A DNA stretch of 6,662 bases from an uncultured bacterium (GTDB taxonomy: Bacteria; Bacillota_A; Clostridia; Oscillospirales; Oscillospiraceae). The notes beneath the pieces were generated by a model that saw nothing but the letters and a program-made list of their open reading frames with translations, made no database searches and was not told where the DNA came from. The stretch is from the NCBI GenBank assembly GCA_945917385.1, contig CAMEHJ010000063.1, positions 1-6,662 of the forward strand, given 5' to 3'. Positions 1 to 5,790 of this stretch are shown here, piece by piece. The stretch's first letter is position 1; the number at the start of each line of letters is the position of its first letter. The position numbers and the translations under genes were made by a program.

Positions 1-1239
1 AAGAACGCGATCAGGCTTGCAAAGGAACACGGCTTCGTCGAGTACAGCTACGATATGGAGCTTCGCCCCGGCATGAAGGTTTACCGCTCCAACCGGGGAA
101 AGGCGCTTTTGCTTGCAGTGATCGGCAAACAGGACCTCGGCAGCGGCGCCGTGATCGCGGGTGCACACGTTGACTGCCCGCGGCTCGACCTCAAGCAGAT
201 CCCGATGTATGAAACCGACGAGCTGTGCTATTTCAGAACGCATTACTACGGCGGCATAAAGAAATATCAGTGGGTCACTATTCCGCTTGAGCTCCACGGC
301 GTTGTCGCGCTGAAAAACGGCTCCGTGCAGGAGGTCGTCATCGGACGCGAGCCGGGTGAGCCGAGATTTGTGATTACCGACCTGCTCCCGCACCTTGCGG
401 CAGACCAGATGAAAAAGGCGATGAGCGAGGGCATTACCGGTGAGGGACTTCAGCTTGTCATCGGCTCCGTCCCCTACGCGGGCGAGGGGAATGACCGCGT
501 CAAGCTTGCGGTTATGAGTATTCTGAACGATATGTACGGCATCACCGAGGAGGATTTCCTCTCGGCAGAGCTTTCGGCGGTGCCGGCGTTCGAGGTGAGC
601 GAGATAGGTCTTGACCGCTCGCTGATCGGCGGCTACGGACATGACGACCGTGTGTGCGCCTACGCAGAGCTGAAAGCCATTTTCGACGTTGAGGAGCCTG
701 AAAGGACTTGCGTGTGCATCCTTGCCGACAAGGAGGAGACCGGCTCCGAGGGCGTGACGGGTATGCAGAGCAGAGCCTTTGACTGCTTCATGGAGGATCT
801 GTGTGCCGCCCAGGGTGTGCCGCTCAGACGCTGCTTTGAGAACAGCTTCTGCATCTCGGCGGACGTGACAAACGCTTTTGACCCGCTCTACCCCGACGTT
901 TCTGAGAAGCGCAGCGACGCAAAGGTGAACTACGGCATGGGTATCTGCAAGTTCACCGGCGCAAGGGGCAAGTCCGGCACCAGCGACGCCTCCGCGGAGG
1001 TCGTCGCCTACCTCAGACGCTTGTTTGAGAAAAACGGCGTCGTGTGGCAGATGGCGGAGCTTGGCAAGGTCGATCAGGGCGGCGGCGGTACGATAGCCAT
1101 GTTCATGGCAAACCGCAACATCGACACCATTGACGCGGGCGTACCCGTTATGAGTATGCACGCACCGTTTGAGCTTGTGTCGAAATTCGACTGCTACATG
1201 ACCTACAAGGGTGTGCTTGCCGCGTACAGCGAGAGATAA
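1..1239 (+). CDS. apeA: M18-family metallo-aminopeptidase (5' end cut by window)
   Basis: This is a cytosolic zinc aminopeptidase that removes N-terminal residues from peptides. The frame is open from base 1, so the gene begins upstream; 412 residues are visible, and related M18 enzymes have roughly 450-470, so about 50 N-terminal residues are missing. The ATG at 55 is an internal Met: the 18 codons before it read on in family-like sequence. Counting from base 1, likely metal ligands are H56 in AHVDCPR, D215/D216 in GHDDR, E245/E246 in DKEETGSEG, D288 in SADVTNAFDP and H387 in SMHAPFELVSKFD. The segment HYYGGIKKYQWVTIPLELHG is typical of the 'aminopeptidase 1' branch of M18. It ends with TAA, 72 bases before the TepA-like gene. 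Substrate specificity (aspartyl or broader) cannot be told from the sequence. The family call is firm; the symbol is less sure. Confidence 0.93.
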   Translation, partial: KNAIRLAKEHGFVEYSYDMELRPGMKVYRSNRGKALLLAVIGKQDLGSGAVIAGAHVDCPRLDLKQIPMYETDELCYFRTHYYGGIKKYQWVTIPLELHGVVALKNGSVQEVVIGREPGEPRFVITDLLPHLAADQMKKAMSEGITGEGLQLVIGSVPYAGEGNDRVKLAVMSILNDMYGITEEDFLSAELSAVPAFEVSEIGLDRSLIGGYGHDDRVCAYAELKAIFDVEEPERTCVCILADKEETGSEGVTGMQSRAFDCFMEDLCAAQGVPLRRCFENSFCISADVTNAFDPLYPDVSEKRSDAKVNYGMGICKFTGARGKSGTSDASAEVVAYLRRLFEKNGVVWQMAELGKVDQGGGGTIAMFMANRNIDTIDAGVPVMSMHAPFELVSKFDCYMTYKGVLAAYSER

Positions 1240-1249
1240 TATCATTCCT

Positions 1250-1270
1250 CCGTATGCCGTCATACGGTTT
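1250..1270 (+). terminator. Possible weak terminator after the aminopeptidase gene
   Basis: A perfect 7-bp hairpin (CCGTATG 1250-1256, loop CCGT, CATACGG 1261-1267) is followed by only three T residues. It starts 11 bases after the aminopeptidase stop. The short T-run makes efficient intrinsic termination doubtful; it may instead be one arm of the larger fold spanning 1237-1306. Confidence 0.35.
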
Positions 1271-1308
1271 CGCGCTTAATATGTCCGTCTTTCGGGTATG
1301 ATATTATC

Positions 1309-1316
1309 GAGGTGAG
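1309..1316 (+). promoter_or_regulatory. Shine-Dalgarno sequence overlapping the nominal tepA GTG start
   Basis: GAGGTGAG at 1309-1316 is an excellent ribosome-binding site, but it contains the only standard in-frame start codon, GTG 1312-1314. This site would naturally serve a start 5-9 bases downstream, where the in-frame codons are ACG (1321), GAT (1324) and AAT (1327). No good Shine-Dalgarno lies upstream of the GTG. Confidence 0.55.
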
Positions 1317-1947
1317 ACACACGGATAATATCAGGGAAACCGGGCAGGTCAAGGCAGGCTCGATACACTGCATCTCGATCATCGGACAGATAGAGGGGCA
1401 CCAGCTTCTGCCTGACGATGTTAAAACAACGAAGTACGAGCATGTCCTGCCCGCGCTCGCGGCGATTGAGGAGTCGGAGGAGATAAAGGGGCTTCTTATT
1501 CTGCTCAACACAATGGGCGGGGACGTCGAGGCGGGGCTTGCGATTGCGGAGCTTATCGCCGGCATGACAAAGCCGACAGCCTCGCTCGTCCTCGGCGGGG
1601 GACACTCCATAGGCGTACCGCTCGCCGTGGCGGCAAAGAAAAGCATTATTGCCCCCTCCGCCGCCATGACCATCCACCCCGTGCGGATAAACGGCACGGT
1701 CATCGGCGCCGACCAGACTTACCGCTATTTCAGAAGCATGGAGGAGCGGATACTGGGCTTCGTGACGGAACACTCAAACATCAAACGCGAGGTTTATAAG
1801 CGCCTTGCGACAAGCACCGACAAGCTTGCAAACGATGTGGGGAGCATAATTTCCGGCAGAGAGGCCGTAGAGTACGGGCTTATCGACGAGGTCGGGACGC
1901 TGTCCACGGCGCTCTCTTACCTGCACGGCGCGGCGGGTGAGGGGTAA
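1312..1947 (+). CDS. tepA: TepA-like ClpP-family serine protease
   Basis: This is a ClpP/crotonase-fold protein of the TepA (translocation-enhancing protein) branch, which lies apart from true ClpP. In Bacillus subtilis TepA has been linked to protein export and signal peptide degradation; a role here is inferred from family only. About 211 residues run from GTG 1312. Family-typical segments are IIGQIEGHQLLP (23-34), TTKYEHVLP (39-47), LLILLNTMGGDVEAGLAIAE (61-80), LVLGGGHSIGVPLA (92-105), MTIHPVR (119-125) and AVEYGLIDEVG (185-195). The catalytic triad is probably S99 in GGGHS and H122 in TIHP, with D175 in NDVG or D170 as the acid. No signal peptide or membrane helix is seen. The start is unsettled: GTG 1312 lies inside the best Shine-Dalgarno, and an ACG start at 1321 would give a protein beginning at DNIRETGQV. 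No clear terminator follows, so transcripts may run into the valS leader. Confidence 0.9.
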   Translation: MRHTDNIRETGQVKAGSIHCISIIGQIEGHQLLPDDVKTTKYEHVLPALAAIEESEEIKGLLILLNTMGGDVEAGLAIAELIAGMTKPTASLVLGGGHSIGVPLAVAAKKSIIAPSAAMTIHPVRINGTVIGADQTYRYFRSMEERILGFVTEHSNIKREVYKRLATSTDKLANDVGSIISGREAVEYGLIDEVGTLSTALSYLHGAAGEG

Positions 1948-2008
1948 TATCACGGTATAAATACGCATTTTTACGGAGAAAAAGTTTATAAAATAGTTTT
2001 TGCCGGTG

Positions 2009-2037
2009 TTGACAAATTACCGCGCCTGCGTTAAAAT
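2009..2037 (+). promoter_or_regulatory. Sigma-A-type promoter of valS
   Basis: There is a perfect -35 TTGACA (2009-2014), a 17-base spacer and a -10 TAAAAT (2032-2037). Transcription should start near 2044, just ahead of the T-box stem I. The stretch upstream (about 1979-2000) is rich in A and T and could act as an UP element. Confidence 0.85.
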
Positions 2038-2061
2038 CTTTCCATTGCTGTGACAGGCAGG

Positions 2062-2280
2062 AGTACGAAGAAAGCAAAGCTCAGAGAAGAGGCGGTTGGT
2101 GCAAGCCTCTGCGATGCGCTTCGGAAGGTCGGCCTTGAGCGTTTCGGGTGAAGGTTCTTCTGTGTAGTCCGAACGGGCAGTTCCCGTTACAGAACTCAAG
2201 AGTGCCGCTTTTGCGGAATTCAGGTGGTACCGCGGTATATTATCGCCCTGAGAGCATATCTCAGGGCGTTTCTATTTTTT
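2062..2280 (+). promoter_or_regulatory. Valine T-box riboswitch leader of valS
   Basis: This is a tRNA-sensing leader that lets transcription into valS proceed when uncharged tRNA-Val binds. Stem I is closed by GAAGAA (2067-2072) with TTCTTC (2155-2160), and higher up by GCTC (2079-2082) with GAGC (2137-2140). The AGAG motif (2083-2086) faces the specifier loop. The distal arm pairs AGAGGC (2088-2093) with GCCTCT (2105-2110) around a GGTTGGTGCAA loop. The specifier is GTC (Val) at 2128-2130, in GGAAGGTCGG, followed by a purine as usual. The CCG/AACGGG/CCCGTTA segment at 2169-2189 fits the stem IIA/B element, and CCGC/GCGG (2205-2216) forms a small stem before the T-box. The T-box GTGGTACCGCG lies at 2224-2234 with bulge TGGT (2225-2228), whose final T can pair with the A73 discriminator of tRNA-Val. 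TCAGG (2220-2224) pairs with CCTGA (2248-2252) in the antiterminator, excluding the terminator. Confidence 0.95.
2244..2280 (+). terminator. T-box-controlled intrinsic terminator
   Basis: A perfect 10-bp stem (CGCCCTGAGA 2244-2253 with TCTCAGGGCG 2259-2268, loop GCATA) is followed by a T-rich tract at 2269-2280. Its 5' arm includes CCTGA, which the antiterminator also uses, so the two folds are mutually exclusive. Confidence 0.93.
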
Positions 2281-2288
2281 AAGGAGGG
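2281..2288 (+). promoter_or_regulatory. Ribosome-binding site of valS
   Basis: AAGGAGGG immediately follows the leader terminator's T tract and lies 10 bases before ATG 2299. It fixes the start at 2299; the longer open frame back to 2224 lies inside the T-box and is not real coding sequence. Confidence 0.88.
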
Positions 2289-2298
2289 TACAGAGGAT

Positions 2299-4923
2299 AT
2301 GAAAGAACTCCCCAAGACTTATGACCCGAAATCGGTCGAGAAAAAGATTTACGATATGTGGATGGAAGGCGGTTATTTCAAGGGCGTTGTTGACAAGAGC
2401 AAGAAGCCCTTCTCCATCGTTATGCCGCCCCCGAACGTCACCGGTCAGCTCCATATGGGACACGCGCTCGACGCGACGCTTCAGGATATTCTGACGCGCT
2501 ATAAGCGCATGCAGGGCTACTCCGCGATGTGGCTGCCCGGTGTTGACCATGCGGGCATCGCGACCCAGATCAAGGTCGAGGAGGTTCTGCGCAAGGAGGA
2601 GGGGCTTACCCGCTACGACCTCGGACGCGATAAGTTCCTTGAGCGCGTCTGGAAGTGGAAGGAGCAGTATGGCGACCGTATCGTCGAGCAGCAAAAGAGC
2701 ATGGGCGTATCCTGCGACTGGGACAGAAGCCGCTTCACCATGGATGAGGTCTGCGCCCGCTCCGTCCGCGAGACCTTCTGCGACCTGTATGAAAAGGGTC
2801 TTATCTATAAGGGCAGCCGAATTATCAACTGGTGCCCCAAGTGCCGCACCGCGCTCTCCGACGCGGAGGTCGAGTACAAGGACATCCCCGGCTCCTTCTG
2901 GTATATCCGTTACCCCGTTGAAAACTCCGATGAGGAGTTCATCATCGCCACCACCCGTCCCGAAACCATGCTCGGCGACAGCGGTGTTGCGGTAAACCCC
3001 GAGGACGAGAAGTACAAGCACCTCGTCGGCAAAAACGCCATCCTCCCGCTCGTTGGCAGAAAGCTGCCCATCGTCGCGGACGATTATGTCGAGCTTGGCT
3101 TCGGCACGGGCGCCGTTAAGATGACCCCCTGACACGACCCCAACGACTTCGAGGTCGGTCTGCGCCACAATCTGGAGCAGATCAAGTGCATCGACGAGGA
3201 CGCGAAGATAATTAACGGCGGCAAATATAACGGCATGGACAGATACGAGGCGCGCAAGGCCATCGTGGAGGATCTTGAGAAAGAGGGCTTCCTCGTCAAG
3301 GTCGAGCCGTACAGCCACAACGTCGGCTGCTGCTATCGCTGCGGTACGGTCGTTGAGCCGCTGACAAGCCCGCAGTGGTTTGTAAAGATGGCGCCGCTCG
3401 CAGAAAAGGCGATCGAGGTCGTCAAGGACGGACGCATCAAATTTGTCCCCGAACGCTTCACCAAGACCTACCTCAACTGGATGGAGAATGTCCACGACTG
3501 GTGCATCTCCCGTCAGCTCTGGTGGGGTCACCAGATTCCCGCATGGTACTGCGCCGACTGCGGACACATCACGGTCTCCCGCGAGGACGCAACCGAGTGT
3601 GAGCACTGCCGCAGCAAGAACATCACCCGCGAGGAGGACGTGCTCGACACGTGGTTCTCCTCCGCGCTCTGGCCGTTCTCCACAATGGGCTGGCCGGAAA
3701 AAACCGAGGAGCTTGACTACTGGTACCCCACGTCCGTCATGGTTACGGGCTACGACATTATCTTCTTCTGGGTCGCGAGAATGATTTTCTCCGGCATGGA
3801 GCAGATGAAGGAAGAGCCGTTCAAGACCGTGTTTATCCACGGACTTGTCCGCGACAGCCTCGGCCGCAAGATGTCAAAGTCTCTCGGCAACGGCATCGAC
3901 CCGCTGGAGATGGTTGAAAACTACGGCGCGGACGCGCTGCGCTTTAACCTCATCACCGGCAACTCCCCCGGAAACGATATGCGCTTCTATGTCGAGAAGT
4001 GCGAGGCGATGAGAAACTTCTGCAATAAGATATGGAACGCCTCCCGCTTCGTGATGATGAACCTGCATATCGACAAGAACGAGCTGCCCGAAAAGCTTGA
4101 AATCGAGGATAAGTGGATTCTCTCCAAGCTCAACACCGTCACCAAGGAAGTCTGCGAGAATATGGACGCCTTCGAGCTTGGCGTCGCGGCCGGCAAGATT
4201 TACGACTTCATCTGGGACAGCTTCTGCGACTGGTATATCGAGCTTACGAAGCCCCGTCTCAACGGCGATGACGAGGAGCTGAAGCTCTCGGCACAGAAGG
4301 TTCTGCTGTATGTGCTGACAGAGATTTTAAAGCTCCTGCACCCGTTCATGCCGTTTATTACCGAGGAAATCTGGCAGGCACTTCCCCATGAGGGTGAGGC
4401 GCTGATGATAGAGAGCTATCCCGCGTACCGCGACGCGCTCAGCTTCCCGGAGGATGAGGCAAACTTCGAGATGGTCATGACGGCTATCAAGGCCGTTCGC
4501 GCACGCCGCAGCGAGATGAACGTGCCCCCCTCCAGAAAGGCTCACCTTATCATCGCAACCGACAAGGCGGCGGCGTTCGAGGCGGGCAGAAGCTACATCT
4601 GCAAGCTCGCCTACGCAAGCGAGACCACCATTCAGTCCGCACCTCCCGCCGGCAGCGAGAGTATGGTCGGCGTTATCACCGACAATGCGCGTATGTTCAT
4701 GCCGATGAACGACCTTGTCGATATCGAAAAGGAGAAGGCGAGAATTCAGAAGGAGCTTGCAAACGCGGAGAAGCAGCTTGCCGGTCAGAACGCGAAGCTT
4801 GCAAACGAGAACTTTGTCTCCCGCGCACCGGAGAATGTTGTAAATCTTGAGCGCGAGAAGAAGGCGAAGCTTGAATCACTTATCGCAAATCTCAAACTCA
4901 GTCTTGAAAATCTCGGCAAGTAA
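2299..4923 (+). CDS. valS: Valyl-tRNA synthetase, interrupted by one in-frame UGA
   Basis: This cytosolic class I synthetase charges tRNA-Val and hydrolyses mischarged Thr-tRNA-Val. Reading through one stop gives 874 residues (277 + UGA + 596), a normal length. Residues run in family order: [13 protein letters not shown] with the HIGH-type motif at 52-55; CPKC at 179-182; editing-domain motif [11 protein letters not shown] at 217-227; [17 protein letters not shown] at 269-283; CYRC at 345-348; CADC at 418-421 and CEHC at 434-437; [20 protein letters not shown] at 524-528; and a C-terminal coiled-coil arm from about 805. The four cysteine pairs resemble the two zinc sites of Thermus ValRS. The UGA at codon 278 falls where ValRS normally has a small residue, usually Ala. 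Sequence on both sides is fully conserved with no frameshift and no other stop. No internal restart with a Shine-Dalgarno is seen, so a split gene is unlikely. The family call is certain; whether full-length protein is made is not. Confidence 0.95.
3130..3132 (+). other. In-frame UGA within valS (codon 278)
   Basis: The codon TGA is flanked by CCC and CAC and is in frame with both halves of valS. The base after it is C, a context known from E. coli work to terminate poorly. Cys (TGC/TGT), Gly (GGA) or Trp (TGG) codons are one substitution away; Ala codons need two or more. Stopping here would yield a 277-residue protein without the KMSKS loop, the rest of the catalytic core or the anticodon-binding domain. 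Confidence 0.9.
3153..3166 (+). other. Weak SECIS-like hairpin downstream of the valS UGA
   Basis: The segment can fold as GGUC (3153-3156) against GCGCC (3162-3166), with one bulged C and one G-U pair, presenting a GGUCU loop. A GU pair in the apical loop, about 26 bases after the UGA, is within the range described for bacterial SECIS elements. The stem has only four pairs, and the bases also encode conserved ValRS residues (EVGLRH). A competing stem, CGACC 3135-3139 with GGUCG 3153-3157, is possible. This could well be chance. Confidence 0.2.
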
Positions 4924-4929
4924 ACGTTT

Positions 4930-4936
4930 TTCGACC
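4930..4936 (-). promoter_or_regulatory. Candidate Spo0A box upstream of spoIIAA
   Basis: TTCGACC reads GGTCGAA on the minus strand and matches six of seven bases of the Spo0A consensus TGTCGAA. It sits 84 bases before spoIIAA, and Spo0A activates spoIIA in Bacillus. A 6/7 match to a short site can arise by chance. Confidence 0.25.
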
Positions 4937-4963
4937 AAAACCGCATATAAAAAGTTGTAAAAT

Positions 4964-4999
4964 AATATCACCGTACAGAATTGTACGGTGATATTTTTT
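4964..4999 (+). terminator. Intrinsic terminator after valS
   Basis: A perfect 13-bp stem (AATATCACCGTAC 4964-4976 with GTACGGTGATATT 4983-4995) encloses the loop AGAATT, and the T-run extends to 4999. It starts 41 bases after the valS stop and ends 21 bases before spoIIAA, so it should separate the two transcription units. It leaves almost no room for a spoIIA promoter downstream. Confidence 0.92.
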
Positions 5000-5006
5000 C
5001 GCTTAC

Positions 5007-5013
5007 GAGGGAG
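5007..5013 (+). promoter_or_regulatory. Ribosome-binding site of spoIIAA
   Basis: GAGGGAG lies 7 bases before ATG 5021 and decides the start there. The longer frame from 4988 begins inside the terminator and has no such site. Confidence 0.85.
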
Positions 5014-5020
5014 AAAGACA

Positions 5021-5335
5021 ATGAACATTTCGACATCCTTTAACGCCGGCAGACTTACGATTTACCTCGCCGGCGAGCTTGACCACCACGAGGCGCGGGA
5101 GGGGATCAGACTTATCGAACAGCTTCTTGACGAGTATATGCCGAGGGACTGCGCACTGGATATGTCGGGGCTTACGTTCATGGACTCGTCGGGCATTGCC
5201 ATAATCATAAAGGTCAGCCGCCGCATGAAAAATCTCGGCGGCAGGGCGTGGATCGAGAACCCCGCGCGTCAGGCACAGAGGGTGATCGACGCGTCTGGGA
5301 TAGACAGGCTCGTGCCTGTGGCGATAAGCAGATGA
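5021..5335 (+). CDS. spoIIAA: Anti-sigma-F factor antagonist SpoIIAA (STAS domain)
   Basis: This small cytosolic STAS-domain protein binds SpoIIAB and frees sigma-F in the forespore; SpoIIAB phosphorylates it and SpoIIE dephosphorylates it in the model pathway. It has 104 residues from ATG 5021, close to the roughly 117 of the Bacillus protein. Diagnostic motifs are LAGELDHHEA (16-25) and LTFMDSSGIAIII (51-63). The phosphorylated serine should be S56, the first Ser after MD, by alignment with Bacillus S58. The C-terminal part (VIDASGIDRLVPV) keeps the last STAS helix. It ends in TGA, showing that UGA works as a stop in this genome. spoIIAB follows after a 14-base gap. Other STAS antagonists such as RsbV look similar, but the sigF neighbour and the GELDHH motif favour SpoIIAA. 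Confidence 0.95.
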   Translation: MNISTSFNAGRLTIYLAGELDHHEAREGIRLIEQLLDEYMPRDCALDMSGLTFMDSSGIAIIIKVSRRMKNLGGRAWIENPARQAQRVIDASGIDRLVPVAISR

Positions 5336-5341
5336 AGGGAG
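5335..5341 (+). promoter_or_regulatory. Ribosome-binding site of spoIIAB
   Basis: AAGGGAG lies 8 bases before ATG 5350; a second purine run, GAGAGG (5341-5346), is nearer. It supports the start at 5350, which gives the family's exact 146-residue length, over the in-frame upstream start at 5248 inside spoIIAA. Confidence 0.8.
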
Positions 5342-5349
5342 AGAGGAAA

Positions 5350-5790
5350 ATGACTGAGACAAATTACATACGGCTTGAATTTGCAAGCAAAAGCAGCAAT
5401 GAGGCTTTCGCAAGATCGGCGGCGGCAGCCTTTGCCGCTCAGCTTGACCCGACGATGGAGGAGCTTGGCGATATAAAGACCGCCGTTTCAGAGGCGGTCA
5501 CCAATGCAATCGTTCACGCATACCCCGACAGCATCGGCAAAATCGCAATGCGGCTGAGGATACTTGACGGATGCACGCTTGAAATCACGGTGCGCGACTG
5601 GGGACGCGGCATAGAAAATCTGGAGCAGGCGATGACCCCGCTTTACACGACCGGAGGGGAGGAGCGCAGCGGAATGGGCTTTACGATCATGGATTCTTTC
5701 ATGGACAAGCTCCGTGTGCGCTCATCCCCCGGGAAGGGGACGAGCGTCTGTATGCAGCGCTTTATCAGCCCGAGACGCCTGCACAAATGA
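5350..5790 (+). CDS. spoIIAB: Anti-sigma-F factor / serine kinase SpoIIAB
   Basis: This GHKL-fold protein holds sigma-F inactive and phosphorylates SpoIIAA using ATP. It has 146 residues, the same length as the Bacillus protein. The N box is VSEAVTNAIVHAYPD (46-60), with probable catalytic base E48 and Mg-binding N52. The G1 box is RDWGRGI (82-88), with D83 contacting adenine, and the ATP lid and G2 box are TTGGEERSGMGFTIM (100-114). The QLDPTMEELGDIKTAVSEAV stretch (31-50) is very close to Bacillus SpoIIAB. It lies between spoIIAA and sigF, and its TGA stop overlaps the sigF start as ATGA (5787-5790), implying translational coupling and balanced amounts of anti-sigma factor and sigma factor. 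UGA is used here as a true terminal stop. Confidence 0.96.
   Translation: MTETNYIRLEFASKSSNEAFARSAAAAFAAQLDPTMEELGDIKTAVSEAVTNAIVHAYPDSIGKIAMRLRILDGCTLEITVRDWGRGIENLEQAMTPLYTTGGEERSGMGFTIMDSFMDKLRVRSSPGKGTSVCMQRFISPRRLHK

Noticed and set aside
1260..1773. Two overlapping minus-strand open frames opposite tepA
   Set aside because: Both are shadows of the conserved TepA frame, with low-complexity, unrecognisable translations.
1948..2008. Terminator after tepA
   Set aside because: The A/T-rich stretch has no convincing GC-containing hairpin followed by a T-run, so I see no intrinsic terminator here.
2224..2298. Upstream extension of valS to a GTG at 2224
   Set aside because: The extension lies within the T-box, terminator and ribosome-binding site, and its translation is not ValRS-like.
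3130..3132. Genome-wide reassignment of UGA to Trp or Gly
   Set aside because: spoIIAA and spoIIAB both end with UGA at family-typical lengths, and Trp is encoded by UGG throughout valS. Sporulation genes also do not fit the lineages known for UGA-Gly or UGA-Trp codes.
2272..3840. Long minus-strand open frame (522 codons) opposite valS
   Set aside because: It is antisense to a fully conserved ValRS sequence and shows no recognisable domain. Long antisense frames are common opposite GC-rich genes with biased third positions.
3235..4923. valS as a split gene with a separate C-terminal protein starting at ATG 3235
   Set aside because: The ATG lies inside the editing domain, has no Shine-Dalgarno, and the conserved frame continues without a gap from the UGA to it (HDPNDFEVG onward), so no separate protein is supported.
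5248..5349. Upstream extension of spoIIAB
   Set aside because: It overlaps the 3' end of spoIIAA in another frame; the start at 5350 has a ribosome-binding site and yields the exact family length.
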